A stretch of 64,000 nucleotides of DNA from Pseudomonas monsensis. GTDB lineage: Bacteria > Pseudomonadota > Gammaproteobacteria > Pseudomonadales > Pseudomonadaceae. The notes under the pieces are model-generated. The model had not been told where the DNA came from, searched no databases, and saw only the letters and a program-made list of their open reading frames with translations. Positions 14,078-22,715 of the stretch are shown in pieces. The position numbers were made by a program, and so were the translations under genes. The stretch covers positions 2,607,501 to 2,671,500 of the forward strand of contig NZ_CP077087.1 in NCBI RefSeq assembly GCF_014268495.2, written 5' to 3'. Each line of letters opens with the position of its first letter. Within the stretch, counting starts at the first letter, position 1.

Positions 14078-17000
14078 GGTTTAAACACCTCGATATCTCC
14101 TTCGCGAGGACCCTTTAAAAGAACTTCTTGTTCGCCCCAACGATCTTCGGAATATTGCCATGACCATTTATCACCTTCTTTAGGCGCCCCTACCTTAAGG
14201 CGAAGTATTATTCCGTCTTCTTTTGCAAATTGTTTGGCAATGTCCGGAGACCTTGTCCAAGAGGTAAATGGGCTTTCGCTTGATGCCCCACCATAGTTGT
14301 GGTCTTCTGGACTAACGTCACCCTCTATTTTTCCAGGAGTTACTCTTCCATTTATTGCGTCGGCTTCTGCAGGGTGTCCTTTGTGAACTCCGCGATACAG
14401 GTACCCGTCCTCATGATCGGGAAGTTTAGGAAGGCTTTCATAATGTGTCTCCCTAGTTTTGCTTGTCTCCGCTTTATCTGGATCGTCGCACGGTTCGCAC
14501 ATCAACCCCAACGGATCCACCCAACCCGTAGGGTTAGGCACATACTGATAGTTGTTCAACCCACCCGCAAGCTTGATCGGATCCGGCGTCAAAAAACGCC
14601 CGGTGCTTGGATTGTAGTAGCGGTGCCGGTTGTAATGTAACCCCGTCTCCGCATCGAAATACTGACCCTGGAAGCGCAGAGGGTTGTCGATTTCGGCGAC
14701 GTCCAAGGCTGCCAGGTTGCCATAGGCACGGTATTTCGCCGACCACATGATTTCGCCGCTGTAGTCGGTAAGTTCCTGAGGTGTACCGAGGTGGTCGAGT
14801 TGGTAATAGAACGGCGTCGCCTTCAGCGGGCCTTCGCCATCGAGCATCGCCAATGGGCGGAAGCTGCCTGGCTCGTAGATGTAGGTGCGATAGCGATTCT
14901 CAGCGCTTTCGGCGATCAGGCGTTCACCTTGCCAGAGAAACTCGGTGGTCTGGCCATCGACAGTCTTCTCTATGCGACGGCCAAAGGCGTCGTATTTGTA
15001 GCTTGCGGTGCTGCCACCGGGCAAGGTGACGCCAATCAAGCGATGCTGGCAGTCGTAGCGGTATTCGGTGACCAGTTGCTGTCCGGTACCACGGCGTTCC
15101 CGGGCCAGATTGCCGTAGGCGTCGTAGTCGTAATGCCGGTCGCCTTGCATAAGCAGGCGATTACCTTTGACGTTGGCGAGGTTCGCAGTGGGCAGATCGT
15201 TTTGACCGAGCAAGTTGCCGGCTGGGTCATGAGCGAAAGTTTCGGGGGTGGCGCCGCGAACGCTGACCAGACGATCCAGTGGATCATAGTGGTAGCTGCG
15301 GTTTCCTTTGCGGCTGTCATCGATGCCGGCCAGGTTGCCGTTTGCATCGTAGGCGTAGCGGCGCTGGAACAGATTGCGGTCCTGCTGACCTACGGTGTGC
15401 GCTTGAAGCCTTCCCTGTTCGTCGTATTGGTATTGGCTAAGCAGCACGCCTTGTTGGCGCTGCTGTTCACGGCCAGCGGCGAACTGGTGCGTAGTCAGGC
15501 GTGAGCCGTTGAGGTCGATGCTGCTCAGCCGACCGCCGGAGAGGTGGCGGTAATCGAGTGTACTGCCATCAGGGAGTCGGCATTGGCTTAGTTGGCCGAC
15601 GCTATCGTACTCGTAACGCGTGGTGCCCCAGCCTTGGTGCTCAGTGATCAGGCGATCTTGTACGTCGTACTCATAGGCGAGGGGCCAGTGGCCGTCGTCG
15701 ACGTTTACCAGGCGACCCAACGCATCGTAGCTGTAATGGATTTCTTCGCCGTCGGGCATGGTTTTGACCAGCAGGCGACCAGAGGCATCGCGCTGATAAT
15801 CGGTCACCAACTCACTGCCATCGTCGCCGAATTCGGTTTTTTTCAGCAGCTTGCCGTTGAGGTCGTACTCGTAGGCAGTGCGGCGTCCGTCGAAACCGGT
15901 TTCCTGTTGGATCAGCCCGTTCGAGTAGTAATCCAGCTGATAGTGTTCGCCGCGTTCGTTTTCGATGTCGGTGAGCAGCAGGCGTGCGTTGTCGTAGCGA
16001 TAGCGCAGTTGGCTGCCGTCCGGGTTGATGCGACGGCTGACTAGATGCAGGTTATCGGCATACTCGTAACGGGTTACGCGCCCCAGTTCGTCGCGTTCTG
16101 CAGTGACGCGGCCGTATGGGTTGTAGGTGAACGCACGGGTAGCGCCGCCGGGCAGGGTGATCTGTGCCAGACGGTTAGCCGCATCCCACTGGTAGTGGGT
16201 GATTGCACCCGTTTCAGCCTGACGTGTGATCTGGCGCCCGAGCGCATCGTAGCGGTACTTGCGCTGACCGCCGTCCGGCAGGCGCTCCTCCAGCAATTGG
16301 CCGAGGTTGTTCCACCCCAGTTGGTGGCGGCTGCCGTCGGGATGGCGGATCTCCAGCAGGCGTCCTTGGCGATCATAGGCGTAATGCGTAGAGTTGCCAT
16401 CCGGGTCGACTTGTTCAGTGATGTCACCCTGGTCGTTACGCCAGTAGATCCATTTGGCGTCACCACGATTTACCACACGGACAAACCCGTTGTAGTACTC
16501 GTAGGTGGTCGGTGCGTCTTCCGGTGGGATCACCGCGACCAATCGACCCGCTTCGTTGTACTGATATTCCGTGACCGCCCCCATCGGGTCTTTTTCGGCG
16601 ATCAGTCGGCCTTTGTCGTCATAGGCCTTTAGATGTTCTGCACCGTCCGGATCAACTTTGGCGACGAGTCGAGCCTTGTCATCGTGGGTATAAACCTCTT
16701 CGCTGCCATCGGCGTTGGTAACGGTGACGCTGCCTTTGTCATCCCACGCATAGTGCGCATCCATCTGAGAGAAACTGGCCCAGTGATGGATGCAACGTGC
16801 AGACTTGCCTTCCTTTTCCCACTCCCAGTAAAAGCTTGCGCCCCCGGCGAGTTGCCGCTCAAGAATTACGTTTTGCTCGTTGTAGGCATAACGCTCGGAC
16901 TCTCCCAGAGCGTTTGTGGCTTTGATCAACCGATGGTGACCATCGTATTCATAGGTGGTCAGCGTCTGAACGGTGTTCCAGGCGTCTTCGAGATTGTCCG

Positions 17001-18936
17001 CCGGAATGAATTGCTGATAGTCGATGGCGACAATGTGCTTGCGGTCGTACCGGACAAGCAGCGCACGACCAGCACCGTTATCCACTCGCTTGATTCGACC
17101 ATGGATGTCACGGGTGATCTGCAGGCGATTATCGTAGTTGTCGCTGATGGCGATCAGCGTCGCGCCTTTACTGTTGAAACGGAAGTGATAGAACAGCGGC
17201 TTTTCGCCGGCCTGAGTCAGTATGAGTTCGGAGGGATCTTCGCCAATGAAGATAGCGGCTTCCGAAAGGCTATTGGTGATTGCCGGGCGTTGTACGCTGG
17301 GCAGGGGAAATGTGGTGACCCGGTTTTCGTGATCGGTCCACACGACCTCGTCGCCATTGATGGCCACCCGTTGAGCGAGGGCGTGGCTCCAGCCATAGCC
17401 TAGACCGCAGTCGATTTCAGCCGCGCTGGTTCGGTAGAGTCGAGTCCAACTGAATGGCAGCAGGCCACCGAGTTCACCGTCGGTAATGGTTAGCAGCTCT
17501 TCACCGGTGACCATCGAGACCGGGCAGCCGTTGGTGCAGGTCTTCTTCGCGCAAGTGGCGCTTTTGTCATCGGGTGTCTTGGACTGATCAGGAACGTCGT
17601 CGACTTTTTCTTTGGGTTGCAGAGTGGACTGGTTCTTTTTCTTGTCCCTTGGGAACGAAGAGGCGTCTTTGACTTCCTGTTTCGGAGTATCTGCAGTTTT
17701 AGGCAGTTGTTTTGTGGGAGACAGTCCCTCTAGTTGGCTCTTGGGTTCAGCCTTGCGCGAGCCAGCTTTTGGCGCTTCAGTGGTAGCTTCATCGATTTTC
17801 AGCGCTGCGGTTTTGGCAGGCTTCATCGGCACATTCTTGGCGCTGGCGATGATTGGTTTCGACACTTCCGCATGGGCGGGCAGGGCGTGTTTGTTGCTGA
17901 GTGTCATCAAGGTAGACGCGAGGTCTTCAAGATACTTGATGGCTTCTCCGGATTTGACGGTGGAGAGGACTTTGGTGCCCGCTCTCACGGCCAGTCCGGC
18001 GCCACCTGTCAGGCAGATGCCCACCAGTACGTTGATCAGGAATTCCGAGGCGATGGCAGTCATCACGTCGACAACAACCTGCGGCGGTAGCATGCCGACC
18101 CAAGCAACAATGGCGGAGACGTAGATGAACATCAGCGGCTCGTCGCTGAGGATCAACAGCCCTGAAGCAATCGACTCCTTGGAGGCTGCATAGAGTTTGT
18201 CGATCTCGACGTCCGACAGGTACTTTTTCAGTTTTTCGTAATTTTTCCTCGGATTGGCGAGTAGCTCGAACAAGCTTTTGATGTCATCCCAAAGCTGCAA
18301 CAGAGCCTTTTCAAACCCCTCCAGGGCGCGTTTGAGCAAAATCACCGAACGTCCGGCGCGATCCGCTGCAGAGTAACTGGCCCATTGCGGCTTAAACTTG
18401 CTCGACCATTCGCTCTGCAACCAGCCATCAAGCTTGCTGATAACGCCTTGATAGGAGTTATAGAGCGCTTTGACGTCATTCTGGGATACGTTGGGGAAAA
18501 ACGTAATGCGATAGGTCTGGCCCTTCTTGGCCCCCTCGATCACTTTGATACCACTCGGGCCGATCATGGTTTCGATTACCGGACCGGTAACGTCGTCGTA
18601 AAAGGTACCTTTGGTGACCGGTTCCAGTTTGACTGGAGTGTTGCCAATCGGCACGAAGCGCGCCGACTCGAACATATGAATCAGCGTGAAGTCACCTACC
18701 AACGGGCAAGTGGCATAGGTCTTTACCGCACCTGTTTCGGTTTTCCGTTCGGTGATGCTGACTTCGTTGCCGACCTTGAAGGTCTGGTCGACGTCCAGCG
18801 CCCAGCCAGTCCAGAAACCGTCCGCCCATTCCTTGTAATCACTCAGGCAGTTTTTGAAGTCTTTGAGGATCAGGTTCACGTCAGGCGCTTTGGCGTCCAG
18901 CACACGCAGAACCAGGGTACCAATCGGGGTATTCAT
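14074..18936 (-). CDS. Rhs-family type VI effector with C-terminal ADP-ribosyltransferase-like domain
   Basis: The protein has 1620 residues. Residues 1-480 form an N-terminal region with a hydrophobic segment near 270-330 and a Pro/Lys-rich linker. CTNGCPVSMVTGEELLTI opens the DUF6531/Rhs cage, and YD repeats (YDxxGRL) run to about 1400. RFLTPDPIKLAGGLNNYQYV and the PLGL cleavage motif lie near residue 1475. The last 140 residues are the toxin tip: YLYRGVHKG (Arg), SPFTSWTRS (STS-like) and EQEVLL (ExE) make the R-S-E signature of ADP-ribosyltransferases, which transfer ADP-ribose from NAD+ to a target. DNA for the tip is AT-richer than the cage. The gene is coupled to the DUF4123 adaptor and the immunity gene by ATGA overlaps. 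Confidence 0.9.
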   Translation of the reverse strand: MNTPIGTLVLRVLDAKAPDVNLILKDFKNCLSDYKEWADGFWTGWALDVDQTFKVGNEVSITERKTETGAVKTYATCPLVGDFTLIHMFESARFVPIGNTPVKLEPVTKGTFYDDVTGPVIETMIGPSGIKVIEGAKKGQTYRITFFPNVSQNDVKALYNSYQGVISKLDGWLQSEWSSKFKPQWASYSAADRAGRSVILLKRALEGFEKALLQLWDDIKSLFELLANPRKNYEKLKKYLSDVEIDKLYAASKESIASGLLILSDEPLMFIYVSAIVAWVGMLPPQVVVDVMTAIASEFLINVLVGICLTGGAGLAVRAGTKVLSTVKSGEAIKYLEDLASTLMTLSNKHALPAHAEVSKPIIASAKNVPMKPAKTAALKIDEATTEAPKAGSRKAEPKSQLEGLSPTKQLPKTADTPKQEVKDASSFPRDKKKNQSTLQPKEKVDDVPDQSKTPDDKSATCAKKTCTNGCPVSMVTGEELLTITDGELGGLLPFSWTRLYRTSAAEIDCGLGYGWSHALAQRVAINGDEVVWTDHENRVTTFPLPSVQRPAITNSLSEAAIFIGEDPSELILTQAGEKPLFYHFRFNSKGATLIAISDNYDNRLQITRDIHGRIKRVDNGAGRALLVRYDRKHIVAIDYQQFIPADNLEDAWNTVQTLTTYEYDGHHRLIKATNALGESERYAYNEQNVILERQLAGGASFYWEWEKEGKSARCIHHWASFSQMDAHYAWDDKGSVTVTNADGSEEVYTHDDKARLVAKVDPDGAEHLKAYDDKGRLIAEKDPMGAVTEYQYNEAGRLVAVIPPEDAPTTYEYYNGFVRVVNRGDAKWIYWRNDQGDITEQVDPDGNSTHYAYDRQGRLLEIRHPDGSRHQLGWNNLGQLLEERLPDGGQRKYRYDALGRQITRQAETGAITHYQWDAANRLAQITLPGGATRAFTYNPYGRVTAERDELGRVTRYEYADNLHLVSRRINPDGSQLRYRYDNARLLLTDIENERGEHYQLDYYSNGLIQQETGFDGRRTAYEYDLNGKLLKKTEFGDDGSELVTDYQRDASGRLLVKTMPDGEEIHYSYDALGRLVNVDDGHWPLAYEYDVQDRLITEHQGWGTTRYEYDSVGQLSQCRLPDGSTLDYRHLSGGRLSSIDLNGSRLTTHQFAAGREQQRQQGVLLSQYQYDEQGRLQAHTVGQQDRNLFQRRYAYDANGNLAGIDDSRKGNRSYHYDPLDRLVSVRGATPETFAHDPAGNLLGQNDLPTANLANVKGNRLLMQGDRHYDYDAYGNLARERRGTGQQLVTEYRYDCQHRLIGVTLPGGSTASYKYDAFGRRIEKTVDGQTTEFLWQGERLIAESAENRYRTYIYEPGSFRPLAMLDGEGPLKATPFYYQLDHLGTPQELTDYSGEIMWSAKYRAYGNLAALDVAEIDNPLRFQGQYFDAETGLHYNRHRYYNPSTGRFLTPDPIKLAGGLNNYQYVPNPTGWVDPLGLMCEPCDDPDKAETSKTRETHYESLPKLPDHEDGYLYRGVHKGHPAEADAINGRVTPGKIEGDVSPEDHNYGGASSESPFTSWTRSPDIAKQFAKEDGIILRLKVGAPKEGDKWSWQYSEDRWGEQEVLLKGPREGDIEVFKP

Positions 18937-19679
18937 GACGTGACTTCCTTTGTCAGCTCTGCGGCGAGACGCTCTGCCATATCTTCTGTGTTTGGGTTCT
19001 GGCGCACGAAGCGCTCAACCTTTCTGCGCAAGTTGGCTTCGGGGAATTCGAAGTACAATTCTGGGCAATCTTCTGATAGCCACTGCATCAGGTTCTCGAC
19101 GACGGTGGTGTGGTCCTTCTTCGCGAGAGCATCCAATAGCGTTTGGGGAATATCCCACCAGGGCCACTCTTTTGCGGGAGGTACTGCTCTTCTGCCGACT
19201 TCGAGCGTCTGTCCGTTAATCAGGTAGCGTTGGAAAACCGGCAGTAATTCACCTGCCGTAGCACCTAACCCTTCGATGATCGGATGAAAATGTCGACCAT
19301 CCCAGAACCTGAAAAACACTTCAGTAGCGTCTGGCATTTTTACCTGGGTCAGGCTGCGCAAATGCTCCAGCACCGTTTCCGGCGCGCTGGTGGATACCGC
19401 TAGCCAACCCCAATCCAGTGCATCGGTTTCAGTAATCCATTGCAAAAAACTGGCATTGGGGCTGATCTCGGCGAGATACGGCATTACGGGAAGCCAATCG
19501 GCGTAAGGCGTTCCACTCCAAATAGGCTGCAGTTGTGGTGCGGCATCTTGCTGATAGAAGGGCTTGAGCGGCTCGGCATCGCTCGCTGCACTGATGATCA
19601 GATACAAGCGCTCGCCACTCCGCAGCGGCTGTTGTGCCAGCCAGTCCTTGGGCGTAATTCGATCAGATGGCACAGGCAC
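18933..19679 (-). CDS. DUF4123 domain type VI effector adaptor
   Basis: This 248-residue protein is of the DUF4123 family, the chaperones that load effectors onto VgrG. Typical marks are the start LAQQPLRSGERLYLIISAA, then WGWLAVSTSAPETVLEHLRSL, VFFRFWDGRHFHPII and the C-terminal charged helices. It lies between vgrG and rhs, overlaps the vgrG end by 17 bases and the rhs start by four, and so is specific to this effector by position. It acts in the cytosol before secretion. Confidence 0.88.
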   Translation of the reverse strand: MPVPSDRITPKDWLAQQPLRSGERLYLIISAASDAEPLKPFYQQDAAPQLQPIWSGTPYADWLPVMPYLAEISPNASFLQWITETDALDWGWLAVSTSAPETVLEHLRSLTQVKMPDATEVFFRFWDGRHFHPIIEGLGATAGELLPVFQRYLINGQTLEVGRRAVPPAKEWPWWDIPQTLLDALAKKDHTTVVENLMQWLSEDCPELYFEFPEANLRRKVERFVRQNPNTEDMAERLAAELTKEVTS

Positions 19680-21705
19680 CTGCCTTGCATTTTTCGCATT
19701 CTTCGCAGAACGGCGCGTTGCGTTTGAGGGTGTTGATCTGGGCCGGGGTCAGGACCTGGCCGGCCTTGTCGGCGTCGGCTTGTTTGAGGATGCCGGGCAT
19801 TAGCGGGGCGGCGCCGGTGCCGCTGCCGGGGCTGCCGCCGGAGTTCATGTTGATCACCGGGCCGCTCAGGGTCACGCCGCCGGCGTCGATCTTGATGAAG
19901 CTGCCGCCGCCGATCAGGGTCAGTTCTGCGCCTGCTTCCATCACCACTTTCATGCCGCTGCTGAGGTGGATTTCCTGCCCCGCGTCGATGAACTGGCCGG
20001 TGCCGATCTTGATGTGCTGATTGACGCCTACGGTGAGGTGGTCGTTGGCGCGGGCTTCGACTTTACGGTCGGCGTAGACGGTGTGGTGTTCTTCGGCCTT
20101 GAATTCCGTGTAGCTGTTTTTTTCGACGGTGTCGTGGCGTTCGTTGCCGACGCGGATTTTCTGGTCGTGCTCGATGTTCTCGTCCCAGTCGCGCTGGGCG
20201 TGCAGGTAGATCTGCTCCTGACCTTTTTTGTCTTCGATGCGCAGTTCGTTGTAGCCGCCACCGCCCATCGAGCTGAGGGTCTTGAAGGTGCTGCGGGTCT
20301 TGTTCGCCGGCAGGGCGTACGGGACGGTGTTTTCCTTGTGGTACAGGCAGCCGCTGATCAGCGGTTGATCGGGGTCGCCTTCAAGGAAGGTGACCAGCAC
20401 TTCCATGCCGATGCGCGGGATGGCGATGCCGCCATACTGGGCGCCGGCCCAGGCGCTGGAGACGCGCAGCCAGCAACTGGTCTTGTCGTCGGCCTGGCCT
20501 TCGCGGTCCCAGTGGAACTGGACTTTGACACGGCCGTACTGGTCGCAATGGATCTCTTCGCCTTTGGGGCCGGTGACCACGGCGCTCTGGCTGCCGAGGA
20601 TGCGCGGTTTCGGGTGGCGCAGCGGTGGGCGGTTGGGCACGTCCCACGGGGTGGCCTGAAAACGGTTGCGATAGCCCTGATGGAAATCGTCTTTCAATGC
20701 CGTGGTGTCGCTGGTCACCGACTCTTCGAGCACTTGCGGTTGCTTACCTTCATGCAAGACTTCGGTGAGCAGCCACAGGTCGTTCCACTTGGCCTTCGGG
20801 TGCTCGGTCAGGGCGAGGAAATGGCCGCTGACCAGCAGTGGCTGATCGCTCTTGCCTTCGGCGAGCTGAAAGTCGCTGCGGTGGCGTTCGAGGGCGCGTT
20901 TGGCCAAGTGCTTGCCGCGCTCGCGGTCGATGAAACGACCGGGATAGTCGTAGTCTTCGAGGTCGGGCAGGGCGTCGCCGCGGTTTTCGCTTTCGAGGGT
21001 GATGCGTGGTTTTTCGAAGTCGTAGTCGCGGCGGGTGGTGCGGCTGGTGCGGGTTTCCAGGCGCAGGTCGAAACGCTTGATCACCGGGTTGCTGGCGACC
21101 ATGCCGGAGTCTTGCTGGTAGGTCACAGGCTTGAGTTTCGGGAACACCGTCTGGTCATCGCCGAAGACGAGCTTGTGCGCCGTGGCGCTGTGCTGGAAGT
21201 GGTAGTGAATACCTTCTTCCTCGCACAGGCGCTGGATGAAATGCAGGTCCGATTCATCGTATTGCACGCAGTAGATGCGCTCGGGATAGATCGAACCGGT
21301 CTTGAATTCGTAGGCGTTGCTCTGGATGCCGTGCTCTTCGAGGACCATGCCAATGATTTTCGGCACGCTGAGGTTCTGGAAGATGCGCTGGTTGACGCGA
21401 TGCGCCAGGTACGACAGTTGCGGGCGCAGGGTCACCGAATAACGCGTCAGGCGTTTGCCGGAATCGCCCTGGGCGGCGCGATAGATCTGGCCGTGGATGC
21501 CGCTGCCATCGGGCGACAGTTGCAGGAAGGCCGGTTTGTGCAGCAGGGTTTCGAGGTCCAGCGACGGCTGCTCACTGACCAGTTCCACCTCGAACACAAA
21601 AGGCTGGCTGATGGCTTCCCGGCCGGTCAGGGTAAATACCTGAAAATCGGCAGAGAGCCCTTCGATGGTCAGGGCAAAGTGGGTTTCATTGGCCGGCGCG
21701 AACAT
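19663..21705 (-). CDS. vgrG: VgrG (TssI) type VI secretion spike protein
   Basis: This 680-residue spike protein trimerises at the tip of the Hcp tube. The gp27-like half includes LEEHGIQSNAYEFK and the ESDLHFIQRLCEEEGIHYHF motif. The OB/gp5 part has SAVVTGPKGEEIHCDQYGRV and WLRVSSAWAGAQYG followed by IPRIGMEVLVTFLEGDPDQP. The DUF2345-like beta-helix ends with ASN/GGS-rich repeats and a short Cys-rich tail (CEECEKCKAGACAI) that may bind the PAAR or adaptor. The ATG at 21705 gives the normal start FAPANETHFALTIEGL; a frame extension to 21750 is unlikely. Confidence 0.93.
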   Translation of the reverse strand: MFAPANETHFALTIEGLSADFQVFTLTGREAISQPFVFEVELVSEQPSLDLETLLHKPAFLQLSPDGSGIHGQIYRAAQGDSGKRLTRYSVTLRPQLSYLAHRVNQRIFQNLSVPKIIGMVLEEHGIQSNAYEFKTGSIYPERIYCVQYDESDLHFIQRLCEEEGIHYHFQHSATAHKLVFGDDQTVFPKLKPVTYQQDSGMVASNPVIKRFDLRLETRTSRTTRRDYDFEKPRITLESENRGDALPDLEDYDYPGRFIDRERGKHLAKRALERHRSDFQLAEGKSDQPLLVSGHFLALTEHPKAKWNDLWLLTEVLHEGKQPQVLEESVTSDTTALKDDFHQGYRNRFQATPWDVPNRPPLRHPKPRILGSQSAVVTGPKGEEIHCDQYGRVKVQFHWDREGQADDKTSCWLRVSSAWAGAQYGGIAIPRIGMEVLVTFLEGDPDQPLISGCLYHKENTVPYALPANKTRSTFKTLSSMGGGGYNELRIEDKKGQEQIYLHAQRDWDENIEHDQKIRVGNERHDTVEKNSYTEFKAEEHHTVYADRKVEARANDHLTVGVNQHIKIGTGQFIDAGQEIHLSSGMKVVMEAGAELTLIGGGSFIKIDAGGVTLSGPVINMNSGGSPGSGTGAAPLMPGILKQADADKAGQVLTPAQINTLKRNAPFCEECEKCKAGACAI

Positions 21706-21791
21706 CCCTTGTTCCTCGTGCTGTACAGCGGCGCTCGTCGATGACCGCAAAGCGGCTCAACGTACGCGAAATTCTGGAGGGGCGTAAACAA

Positions 21792-21816
21792 CATCGACCA
21801 GCAGGGCTGGTCGATG
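21792..21816 (-). terminator. Hairpin between hcp and vgrG (attenuator or RNA-stabilising)
   Basis: CATCGACCAG at 21792-21801 pairs perfectly with CTGGTCGATG at 21807-21816 around a five-base loop. On the transcribed strand it is followed by TTGTTT, a weak T run. It probably lowers read-through or protects the hcp mRNA so that Hcp is made in excess of VgrG. Confidence 0.6.
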
Positions 21817-21836
21817 CTTGTAACGATCAGCCGTAA

Positions 21837-22352
21837 TTAAACGACTGGAGCACGCCAGTCATCGGAACCCGAAGTACCGGATACTTCGTGGGTCCAGGTG
21901 ATTTTACGGTAGGTGAACTGCACTTCTTCCAGGTGGGTGAAGTGCGCGTTGCCTGGATCCTGGCAGTTGTGCATTTTGTTGTTGATGGCGACGATGATCG
22001 CGTCTTCCAGTTTGGTGGTGTAGTAGTGCTCTTGAGTACCTTGAGCAGAAGTACGGTACCACTGGATAACGATTTCGCTCATGCGCTCGCCGGAGGTCAG
22101 AGCGGCTTGCAGCAGAGGCGAAGCCTTGTCGTAGACCTTGGTGATCACAACTGGCTTGTGCACGCGCTGACCGGTTGGCTGACCGGATTGTGGGTCACGC
22201 GGGATGATCACGTCGTGGGTGAAAGCCTGAACCATAACCTGGTCTTCGTGGCCTTCCTGGTAGGTGTTGCCAACGGAGTCGGCGGTGAAAGCGCCGGCAG
22301 TGATCAGGCCTTGTTTTTCGCCGGTAACCGACATGTACGCTGGTGTTGCCAT
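21837..22352 (-). CDS. hcp: Hcp (TssD) type VI secretion tube protein
   Basis: This 171-residue Hcp forms the hexameric tube expelled by the type VI machine. It starts MATPAYMSVTGEKQGLITAG and shows the family segments EGHEDQVMVQAFTHDVIIP, VITKVYDKASPLLQAALTSG and YTTKLEDAIIVAI. A strong AAGGAGAGC ribosome site precedes the ATG. It heads the operon hcp-vgrG-adaptor-rhs-immunity. No structural type VI genes (tssB/C, clpV) are in the window, so it must be served by a machine encoded elsewhere. Confidence 0.95.
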   Translation of the reverse strand: MATPAYMSVTGEKQGLITAGAFTADSVGNTYQEGHEDQVMVQAFTHDVIIPRDPQSGQPTGQRVHKPVVITKVYDKASPLLQAALTSGERMSEIVIQWYRTSAQGTQEHYYTTKLEDAIIVAINNKMHNCQDPGNAHFTHLEEVQFTYRKITWTHEVSGTSGSDDWRAPVV

Positions 22353-22422
22353 GGGGTGCTCTCCTTGCGGAATAATTTAAGGTGCCCGGGAGGCGAAATC
22401 GCCCGGTGGGTGCCTGAGTGTT

Positions 22423-22438
22423 ATCAAGGAGCGTGCCA
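22423..22438 (-). promoter_or_regulatory. Sigma-54 promoter of hcp
   Basis: On the minus strand the sequence reads TGGCACG-CTCC-TTGAT, matching the -24/-12 consensus TGGCACG-N4-TTGCW with one mismatch and correct spacing. Initiation would fall near 22411, about 60 bases before the hcp ATG. RpoN control of orphan hcp-vgrG operons is known in pseudomonads. Confidence 0.75.
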
Positions 22439-22524
22439 GGTTTTGCGAGACCCCCGGAGGCTCTGGGTGAAAACGCTTTGGTCGGCGATTTTGGAGGCAT
22501 TCTACGAGCGGAGGGGCGCAAAAG

Positions 22525-22646
22525 TGCGCAAGAAGTTGCGCAGTACTGCGCAACTTCTTGCGCACTCGTCCACAGCCCTTGTAGATCAAGGGCTGTAGCG
22601 AGATCGACCGCGAAAAATCACCCGTCAGTGCGCAACTTCTTGCGCA
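22525..22646. promoter_or_regulatory. Three copies of an 18-bp palindrome, likely enhancer sites
   Basis: TGCGCAA-N4-TTGCGCA occurs at 22525-22542, 22547-22564 and 22629-22646. The first two are head to head and form one long palindrome. They lie roughly 90 to 210 bases upstream of the sigma-54 promoter, the usual distance for an enhancer-binding activator. The activator gene is not in the window. Confidence 0.65.
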
Positions 22647-22715
22647 GTTAGGGTTACGCTGAATCGCTCTGGCGCGAAGGGATAAACCCTCTCACCACAA
22701 GATTTTTCCGGGTAC

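Noticed and set aside
19966..21744. 592-codon plus-strand frame opposite vgrG
   Set aside because: It is a shadow of GC-rich vgrG codons; it has Val/Phe/Ala-rich non-protein-like composition and no family.
22525..22646. Repeats considered as a CRISPR array
   Set aside because: Only three 18-bp palindromes, unequal spacing of 4 and 64 bases, and no cas genes.
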